64,000 nucleotides of DNA from Litoribacter populi (GTDB lineage: Bacteria; Bacteroidota; Bacteroidia; Cytophagales; Cyclobacteriaceae): NCBI RefSeq assembly GCF_007483685.1, contig NZ_VMKN01000002.1, forward strand, positions 521,452-585,451. Reading direction: 5' to 3'. This document shows, piece by piece, positions 59,547 to 64,000 of the stretch (position 1 is the stretch's first letter; every line of letters starts with the position of its first letter). Position numbers and translations under genes: made by a program. Under the pieces are notes generated by a model. The model was given only the letters and a program-made list of their open reading frames with translations. It was not told where the DNA came from and did not search any database.

Positions 59547-59927
59547 TCAGTTCTCCCCTTTTTTTGCTGACGCATCTGACCCAAAGTTTTTTTTTAGATC
59601 AGTTTTATACTCCTTGTTGGCCTCTTCTATTAGCGCCTCAAGACACTGTTTAGCAATCAGGGAGTCAGCCAGGGCAATTTTTGTGGCTTTCAGTTCTTCC
59701 TCAAGTTTTTTTAACCTGTTCTGGTCAGACATATTCTCTATCCGTACAATTTTGTTCAACAATTGGTATTTACCGAAACGCTTGGCCCAACCTTGGATGG
59801 TGGCAGCCCCGCCTATTCCGTACTTCTTTTGGAGGAAGCCAACCGAGGCTCCCTCCTCTAATTCCGAAACTACCATTTTTTTGAATCCAATGCCGTACCG
59901 GACCACTTTTCTTTCACTTTTTGCCAT
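59547..59927 (-). CDS. IS3-family OrfA (helix-turn-helix protein)
   Basis: A 126-residue DNA-binding protein: an HTH_Tnp_1-like N-terminal part (GFKKMVVSELEEGASVGFLQKKYGI, then TIQGWAKRFG) and a leucine-zipper helix (LKKLEEELKATKIALADSLI). It starts 48 bp inside the right end of the element and stops at 59547, after the AAAAAAAG frameshift signal. It would bind the inverted repeats and form the N-terminal part of OrfAB. Confidence 0.88.
   Translation of the reverse strand: MAKSERKVVRYGIGFKKMVVSELEEGASVGFLQKKYGIGGAATIQGWAKRFGKYQLLNKIVRIENMSDQNRLKKLEEELKATKIALADSLIAKQCLEALIEEANKEYKTDLKKNFGSDASAKKGEN
59558..59565 (-). promoter_or_regulatory. Probable -1 programmed frameshift site (A7G)
   Basis: Near the end of orfA the codons GCA AAA AAA GGG contain the slippery run AAAAAAAG. 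A -1 slip leads to AGG GGA GAA CTG and continues without stop into the orfB frame. This is the standard device of IS3 elements. A second A9 run lies about 30 nt earlier (59589-59597 region). Confidence 0.7.
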
Positions 59928-59975
59928 AATCTGTCATGTTTATCTGTAACAGTCAAGCTATATCAGGACATGACA

Positions 59976-60039
59976 CGGTCTTCGGTCTTCCGACATCGGT
60001 CATCCGACACCCCACATCCGACATCCCACACCCGACATC
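59976..60039 (-). repeat. GATGTCGG tandem array touching the nadK stop codon
   Basis: On the minus strand, directly after the nadK TAG (60040-60042): GATGTCGG, GTGTGG, GATGTCGG, ATGTGG, GGTGTCGG, ATGACC, GATGTCGG, then AAGACCG twice, where the IS3 element is inserted. The units are 6-8 nt with one to two mismatches. Confidence 0.78.
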
Positions 60040-60915
60040 CTAATTCCTCATATCCAATCCCCAATTCAACTTCTGCCGCAGGGTGTCAAAGAAGTTGTAA
60101 TCATTAAACTTCACGAGCTTGGCGACAAAGTCTTCTTTTCGGACTGTAAGCTTGATGCCGGCAGACACTGCCGTGGACCTGGAATCAAGGGAGACCAAGA
60201 ACTTCTTACTCCTCCCCTCAATATCAAAACTGATCCTGCAGTCGTCCGGCACGATCATAGGCCTTACGTTAAGATTATGCGGACTTACTGGGGTAAGCAC
60301 AAAGTTTTTTGCCCTTGGGGTGATCAGTGGACCCCCACAACTCAGCGAGTAACCTGTACTCCCCGTAGGAGTGGACACTATCAGGCCATCAGCCCAATAA
60401 CTATTAAGGTACTCCCCGTCGATGTAGGTATGTACCGTCACCATCGAGGAAGTATCACGCTTGTGGATGGTAAATTCATTCAGTCCGTAAGTGATCCCGT
60501 TGAAAAGTGACTTGTTGGTCTCCAGACCAATCAACGTTCTATCCTCAATCGTATAGTGTTTTTCAAAAAGAACTTGAATGGCCTTTTCCACTTCCTCCTT
60601 GGCTATAGTGGCCAAAAAACCCAATCGGCCTGTGTTGATGCCCAAAATCGGAATCTGGTTAGCTCCAACCCATGATACCGTATCAAGAAAAGTACCATCC
60701 CCGCCCACCGAGATCACAAAATCCATGGTCTGCAGATGCTTACTTTTGGAAAGCACCTCAAAATCAGGCGATTTGGCACCGGTTTTTTTGAAGAATTTAT
60801 GGAAAGGTTCTGTAAAAAAAATTTTTGCACCGTGATGATGCAAAACCGAAAGCAATTGTTCAATATAAGGCACAAACTCCTTTTGAAAGTTGAGCCCATG
60901 AAGGGTTACGTTCAT
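60040..60915 (-). CDS. nadK: NAD kinase
   Basis: A 291-residue enzyme that phosphorylates NAD to NADP in the cytoplasm. The GGDGT motif lies at 71-75, followed by GINTGRLGFLA (about 93-103), the NE motif in YGLNEFTIHKR and the glycine-rich TPTGSTGYSLSCGGPLI. Length is normal. It is in the order CBS-nadK-DUF6089-uppS-bamA-ompH-ompH, common in Bacteroidota; the IS3 element now separates it from DUF6089. Confidence 0.95.
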   Translation of the reverse strand: MNVTLHGLNFQKEFVPYIEQLLSVLHHHGAKIFFTEPFHKFFKKTGAKSPDFEVLSKSKHLQTMDFVISVGGDGTFLDTVSWVGANQIPILGINTGRLGFLATIAKEEVEKAIQVLFEKHYTIEDRTLIGLETNKSLFNGITYGLNEFTIHKRDTSSMVTVHTYIDGEYLNSYWADGLIVSTPTGSTGYSLSCGGPLITPRAKNFVLTPVSPHNLNVRPMIVPDDCRISFDIEGRSKKFLVSLDSRSTAVSAGIKLTVRKEDFVAKLVKFNDYNFFDTLRQKLNWGLDMRN

Positions 60916-60924
60916 TTCATCAAT

Positions 60925-61590
60925 TTAAATATCCAAAAATCTCAGCAGGTTGCCCAGGCGGTCGTACTCTCCGCTGACACTGGGTTCTTCCTGGTAATGG
61001 TCGATGACCTTATAGCCAAAACGCTCCAAAGTAGCCTTGATATGGCGAAGTTCATTTTTGTCAACCTTCAAAGTCACTTTGATCTTACTGTCATCCAAAG
61101 GATCGTTGCTGATGAAGTTACTCAAAACCTTGGCATTTTCAGACTCTATCACCCGAGCAATCTCATGAAGGCTATAATCTGTCATGTACATGGAAAGAAT
61201 CAAAACACCACCTTGCGACTGAATGGAAAGCGTGTCGGCAAAAGCTGAAATGGCATCTTCCAAAGTGATCACACCATGGTACACATTTTCCCTGTCGATC
61301 ACGGCTACCATGTTGGATTGAAATTCAGAAGCGACCCGTAACACATCATAGATATGCTTGTCTTTGAAAACAAAACATGATTGAGCTTCCATCTCCACTT
61401 CCTGAATGGACAGTTCGGGATTGTTGAGGTTGTAGATCTGTTCATCGGTGATCAGACCCTTAAATTCTCCCTCATGTACTACAGGCAATACATTAGTCCT
61501 GATTTCCTCCATCCACGAAAGTGCCATCTTCACCTTGTCGGTAAATTTTAAGGGAGGAATCATGTTATTGATAAATTCGTATGCCTGCAT
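60925..61590 (-). CDS. CBS-pair protein with a C-terminal ACT-like domain
   Basis: A 221-residue cytoplasmic protein. Two CBS motifs (about 1-60 and 70-125; VLPVVHEGEFKGLITDEQI and MVAVIDRENVYHGVITLED) should bind an adenine nucleotide. The C-terminal segment (about 140-205) resembles an ACT/MgtC-like ferredoxin fold (GGVLILSMYMTDYSLHEIARVIES). Similar proteins (AcuB-like) lie next to nadK in this phylum. A role in sensing adenylate or NAD state is plausible but unproven. The gap to nadK is 9 bp. Confidence 0.85.
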   Translation of the reverse strand: MQAYEFINNMIPPLKFTDKVKMALSWMEEIRTNVLPVVHEGEFKGLITDEQIYNLNNPELSIQEVEMEAQSCFVFKDKHIYDVLRVASEFQSNMVAVIDRENVYHGVITLEDAISAFADTLSIQSQGGVLILSMYMTDYSLHEIARVIESENAKVLSNFISNDPLDDSKIKVTLKVDKNELRHIKATLERFGYKVIDHYQEEPSVSGEYDRLGNLLRFLDI

Positions 61591-61673
61591 GATTTAAAGA
61601 TATAAAATTGAATCCATAATATAAAACGTGATTCCACTATGGGTTGTTTGGATTTGGGAGGAAAGTTAGGGTG

Positions 61674-61740
61674 TGAGAAAAGGGACACAGAGTTTCGCGG
61701 AGTTCGGCACCGAGTTTCACGGAGTCTTCTTCGCGGACAA
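61674..61740 (+). repeat. GGGACACAGAGTTTCGCGGAG repeat upstream of the CBS gene
   Basis: Plus strand GGGACACAGAGTTTCGCGGA, then GTTCGGCACCGAGTTTCACGGAGTC and a further TTCGCGG half-unit. Same family as the repeats after hmgA, the ABC1 kinase and HMA-AraC genes. Here it lies on the strand opposite to both flanking genes. Confidence 0.55.
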
Positions 61741-61796
61741 AACTAGATATGAAGGAAGGATGGATTGGGTGGGTAAACAATTATTGAACCTTACAA

Positions 61797-61897
61797 TACC
61801 TAACCGCAAAGGGCGCAAAGGTGCGCAAAGAATTACTTCAATTTCAACTCCTTTTCCTTTTTTTCCCCTTAGCGTTTCTACGCGTTCTTTGCGGTTT
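61797..61897 (-). repeat. AACCGCAAAG inverted pair after pabA
   Basis: On the minus strand, 7 nt after the pabA stop (TAA at 61905-61907), AAACCGCAAAGAACGCGTAG begins one arm (down to about 61869). The opposite arm is AACCGCAAAGGGCGCAAAGG on the plus strand from 61802. The two form an imperfect hairpin about 100 nt long overall. Confidence 0.65.
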
Positions 61898-61904
61898 GAT
61901 TTTT

Positions 61905-62507
61905 TTAATGCTGTAATTCTACCTTTGTGGTTATCCTTTTCTCCTCCACATAAATCCTAACCCAATTTCTCAGCATCTCCAAACCATATTCCGTAAGGTA
62001 AGCCTCGGGGTGAAATTGTATCCCTACCATGGGCAAAAACCGGTGCGCTATAGCCATCACTTCCCCAGCATCGGTTTCCAAAAGCACCTGCAGTTCGGTA
62101 GGTAATTCCTTCAACTCCAAAGAATGGTAACGGGTAACCTTGAATCTATCGGGCAACCCATCCAGCAGGGGATGTTCAGTAACTTTCTTTACTTCGTGGA
62201 CCTTACCGTGAACAGGCACTTTTCCCTTCACAAGCTTGGCCCCAAAAGCCTCGCCAATTGCCTGATGCCCTAAGCAAATCCCTAGCACTGGCAATTTGTC
62301 CTGATAATATTCCAAAATCTGCAATAGGTTTCCGGCCCGATCGGGGGTTTCCGGTCCGGGGGAAAGAATCAGCCCTTCATAGGATTCCTTTTGAAGCTCC
62401 TCCAAGGATACATCATTACGGACCACCTTGAGCTCAGCTCCCGCCTGCCTAAGGTAATCAGCCAATATATAGGAAAACGAATCGAAATTATCTATCAACA
62501 ACAGCAC
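61905..62507 (-). CDS. pabA: Aminodeoxychorismate/anthranilate synthase glutamine amidotransferase
   Basis: A 200-residue class I glutamine amidotransferase. Catalytic Cys78 lies in LGICLGHQ and the His166/Glu168 pair in IQFHPEAY. Oxyanion segment ILSPGPETPD is present. Such subunits give ammonia to chorismate for 4-aminobenzoate (folate) or anthranilate (tryptophan). No trpE, trpD or pabB gene is adjacent, so a PabA role or a shared role is the better guess. The start overlaps cvpA by 20 bp. Confidence 0.88.
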   Translation of the reverse strand: MLLLIDNFDSFSYILADYLRQAGAELKVVRNDVSLEELQKESYEGLILSPGPETPDRAGNLLQILEYYQDKLPVLGICLGHQAIGEAFGAKLVKGKVPVHGKVHEVKKVTEHPLLDGLPDRFKVTRYHSLELKELPTELQVLLETDAGEVMAIAHRFLPMVGIQFHPEAYLTEYGLEMLRNWVRIYVEEKRITTKVELQH

Positions 62508-63036
62508 CGGAATCTATCTCTACAAGTTTGCGAATCGAATTAATGGAGTGGTCAATCATAGGGGTGTAAGTTTCCAAAACCTGCACCGTGGCCGGAGCAA
62601 TCGGAGCCACCCAAGGGTACACCACCGCATCGGCCACCCTGCTTTCGGGAATCTCATACTCAAAGGATTTGCCCACCCAAAACAGCAAACTGATCATAAA
62701 GGCCCACTTGAAGAAACCCAGCACTGCACCACCAAGATTGTCAAAAGAGCCTAAGAGGGTGAAGTCAATGGCTTTTTTGATCATGTATGCAACTATGCGT
62801 AGGGTAATGGTGACCAGAAAAAAGATGATGATAAAGGCCACAAAGGGCAGCATAAAGGTGAAGCTTTCAACATTCTGGGCCAAAATCTCTGCACCCCAGT
62901 GCATAAACCTAAACCCCAGAATGATGGCCACAAAAAAAGCAACGATAGACAGCAACCCTATAAAAAGCCCCTTTCGGTAACCGCTGAAAGTTCCTATGAC
63001 CAATAAAAATAGGATGATGATGTCTATCGTATTCAA
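62488..63036 (-). CDS. cvpA: CvpA family membrane protein
   Basis: A 182-residue protein with four hydrophobic helices (about 5-20, 27-47, 62-85 and 100-125). The CvpA signature NTIDIIILFLLVIGTFSGYRKGLFIGL is at the start, and FDNLGGAVLGFFKWAFM marks the central motif. In proteobacteria CvpA affects colicin V production and envelope stress resistance; in this phylum the role is unknown. It starts 4 bp after yqeY. Confidence 0.9.
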   Translation of the reverse strand: MNTIDIIILFLLVIGTFSGYRKGLFIGLLSIVAFFVAIILGFRFMHWGAEILAQNVESFTFMLPFVAFIIIFFLVTITLRIVAYMIKKAIDFTLLGSFDNLGGAVLGFFKWAFMISLLFWVGKSFEYEIPESRVADAVVYPWVAPIAPATVQVLETYTPMIDHSINSIRKLVEIDSGAVVDR

Positions 63037-63040
63037 TATA

Positions 63041-63490
63041 TTATGCCAATAAAGATTTTACTTTTTGGGAGATCAACTTGCCATCAGCCTTGCCAGCCAG
63101 TTGCTTGGTGGCTGCACCCATCACTTTACCCATGTCTTTCGGCCCTTCGGCACCCACTTGGGCAATGATCTGCTTAAGCTCAGCTTCCAATTCCTCTTCA
63201 GTCAGTTGCTTAGGTAGGAATTCGTTAATCACTTCCAATTCCGCAAGCTCAACACTCGCCAGGTCTTCCCGGTTCTGTTGCTGGTAAATTTCCGCGGAAT
63301 CTTTTCGCTGTTTGGCCGCTCGGGTCAACAGTTTCATTTCCTCATCCTCAGAGATTCCCTTGTCTCCGCCGGTTTTGGTCTCTTCCAGCATGATCAGGGA
63401 TTTCACAGACCTCAAGGCTCTCAACCTATCCTTATCCTTAGCCAAAATGGCCTTCTTAATTTCGCTTTCTACACTTTGCTTTAGACTCAT
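63041..63490 (-). CDS. yqeY: GatB/YqeY domain-containing protein
   Basis: A 149-residue all-helical YqeY protein. It begins MSLKQSVESEIKKAILAKDKDRLRALRSVKS and ends GKADGKLISQKVKSLL, both diagnostic. The fold matches the tail domain of GatB, which handles tRNA in amidotransferase. Its own role (tRNA-related) is uncertain. The ATG at 63490 is taken as start; a longer in-frame extension overlaps the promoter. First gene of the minus-strand cluster. Confidence 0.92.
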   Translation of the reverse strand: MSLKQSVESEIKKAILAKDKDRLRALRSVKSLIMLEETKTGGDKGISEDEEMKLLTRAAKQRKDSAEIYQQQNREDLASVELAELEVINEFLPKQLTEEELEAELKQIIAQVGAEGPKDMGKVMGAATKQLAGKADGKLISQKVKSLLA

Positions 63491-63515
63491 TTCCCGATTT
63501 TTGTGTTTAAATGTG

Positions 63516-63523
63516 TAAATTTG
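63516..63523 (+). promoter_or_regulatory. -7 promoter element of pdxJ
   Basis: TAAATTTG matches TAnnTTTG, 29 bp before the pdxJ ATG. No clear -33 element. Confidence 0.5.
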
Positions 63524-63526
63524 AAG

Positions 63527-63534
63527 CAAAATTA
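63527..63534 (-). promoter_or_regulatory. -7 promoter element of the yqeY cluster
   Basis: On the minus strand TAATTTTG matches TAnnTTTG, 36 bp before the yqeY ATG at 63490. It lies 3 bp from the pdxJ -7 element, so the two divergent promoters cannot be occupied together. Confidence 0.5.
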
Positions 63535-63552
63535 GGGTTTTAATTCTTCAAA

Positions 63553-64000
63553 ATGACCAAACTAAGCGTAAATATTAACAAAATCGCCACTTTGAGAAAT
63601 GCCCGCGGGGGCAACAATCCCGATGTGGTAAAAGTAGCTCTTGATGCAGAAAAATTCGGCGCCCAAGGCATCACCGTCCACCCAAGACCCGATGAAAGGC
63701 ATATCCGGTACGATGACGTGATGAAACTCAAGGACGTGGTCACCACTGAGTTTAACATCGAAGGGTACCCCGACGAAAGGTTCATGGAGATCATCCGCAT
63801 CGCCAAACCTGCACAGGCTACTTTAGTACCTGACCCTCCACATGTGCTAACCTCCAACTCAGGCTGGGACACCATCACCCACCAAGACAAACTCAAAGAC
63901 ATCATCGCCGAACTTCACGAGTACGGCACAAGAGTTTCCATTTTCATCAACCCCGAAACCAAATATTTTGAGCCGGCCAAAAACACTGGCACCGACAGGG
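63553..64000 (+). CDS. pdxJ: Pyridoxine 5'-phosphate synthase, N-terminal part
   Basis: The first 149 codons of PdxJ are present; the gene continues beyond the right edge. It condenses 1-deoxyxylulose 5-phosphate with 3-amino-2-oxopropyl phosphate to make pyridoxine 5'-phosphate. The opening [20 protein letters not shown] and the segment [14 protein letters not shown] are the usual phosphate-binding and catalytic parts (catalytic His and Glu nearby). It is divergent from yqeY. Confidence 0.94.
   Translation, partial: MTKLSVNINKIATLRNARGGNNPDVVKVALDAEKFGAQGITVHPRPDERHIRYDDVMKLKDVVTTEFNIEGYPDERFMEIIRIAKPAQATLVPDPPHVLTSNSGWDTITHQDKLKDIIAELHEYGTRVSIFINPETKYFEPAKNTGTDR

Larger units (their letters stand above)
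58569..59975 (-). mobile_element. IS3-family insertion sequence (1407 bp)
   Basis: A complete element. The ends match as imperfect inverted repeats of about 24 bp: left TGTCACGTCCTAAATTTACT (from 58569), right, read inward on the minus strand from 59975, TGTCATGTCCTGATATAGCT; both continue TTGAC or TGAC. A direct CGG lies on both sides (58566-58568 and 59976-59978), a 3-bp target duplication as usual in this family. It carries orfA and orfB in overlapping frames with the catalytic triad intact. It lies between nadK and the DUF6089 gene in the same orientation as the cluster, and its right end is inside the GATGTCGG array. Confidence 0.92.

Noticed and set aside
58569-59975. The IS3 element as a decayed remnant
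   Set aside because: Both ends, target duplication, open frames and the DD(35)E triad are intact.
59976-60039. GATGTCGG arrays as a CRISPR array
   Set aside because: Units are only 6-8 nt, imperfect and contiguous with no spacers, and no cas genes are present.
1-64000. tRNA, rRNA, prophage or toxin-antitoxin and defence islands
   Set aside because: Scanned by eye on both strands; no tRNA-like clover leaf with CCA, rRNA segment, phage structural gene or recognised defence gene was seen.

Overview
The window looks like a chromosomal segment of a Bacteroidota, most likely Cytophagales/Cyclobacteriaceae (an Algoriphagus- or Echinicola-like organism). This assignment is an inference from: promoters of the TAnnTTTG (-7) type, lipoprotein propeller families typical of the group, PafA-type phosphatase, two tandem OmpH/Skp genes behind BamA, DUF6089, and the fused alpha/beta E1 dehydrogenase. 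Most of the sequence is ordinary, densely packed core genome. No rRNA, tRNA, CRISPR array or phage was recognised.

Layout. 0-3.6 kb (minus strand): start of an exopolysaccharide locus (Wza-like export lipoprotein, Wzc-like tyrosine autokinase, terminator, then the first codons of a flippase). 4-7 kb: ferrochelatase, CynX-type MFS transporter, UPF0316 membrane protein. 7.1-9.5 kb (minus): MBOAT O-acyltransferase plus SGNH partner. 9.8-24.4 kb: M24 aminopeptidase, PafA-like phosphatase, an HUH transposase-like protein lacking its tyrosine, homogentisate dioxygenase, HtpG, ABC1 kinase, a small beta-barrel, an HMA-AraC fusion regulator, the E1 alpha/beta fusion and small lipoproteins. 24.5-30.6 kb is the most accessory stretch: propeller lipoproteins (one frameshifted), a di-haem peroxidase, and a RAYT-type transposase with paired palindromes around it. 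30.6-37.9 kb (minus): adaptor plus two RND permeases. 38-48 kb: RlpA, SbcD-SbcC, a damaged propeller lipoprotein, and a TesA-like esterase divergent from a YbbA/YbbP-like ABC exporter. 48.4-52.8 kb: amidohydrolase, then MarR, YceI, ring-cleaving dioxygenase and carboxylesterase resembling the MhqR/MhqO/MhqD quinone-detoxification set. 53-63.5 kb (minus): yqeY-cvpA-pabA-CBS-nadK-[IS3 insertion]-DUF6089-uppS-bamA-ompH-ompH, an envelope and cofactor cluster, divergent from pdxJ at the right edge.

The most unusual signal is not a gene. Many gene 3' ends carry short, imperfect tandem arrays on the coding strand that start 0 to about 10 nt after the stop codon. Each locus or group has its own purine-rich unit: GATGTCGG-type after sbcC, the amidohydrolase and nadK; AAGTACGAGG after hmgA; GAGGTGAAAAGT after the RND adaptor; GGTTTAAG after the MhqD-like hydrolase; AACCGCAGAGG or GGACACAGAG-type at several others. 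Several can fold into long hairpins. The window also has two single-domain HUH proteins: an apparently intact RAYT beside palindrome pairs, and one without its tyrosine. An IS3-family element with CGG target duplication has inserted inside one of the arrays, splitting the nadK-bamA cluster. Function and origin of the arrays are unknown to me.
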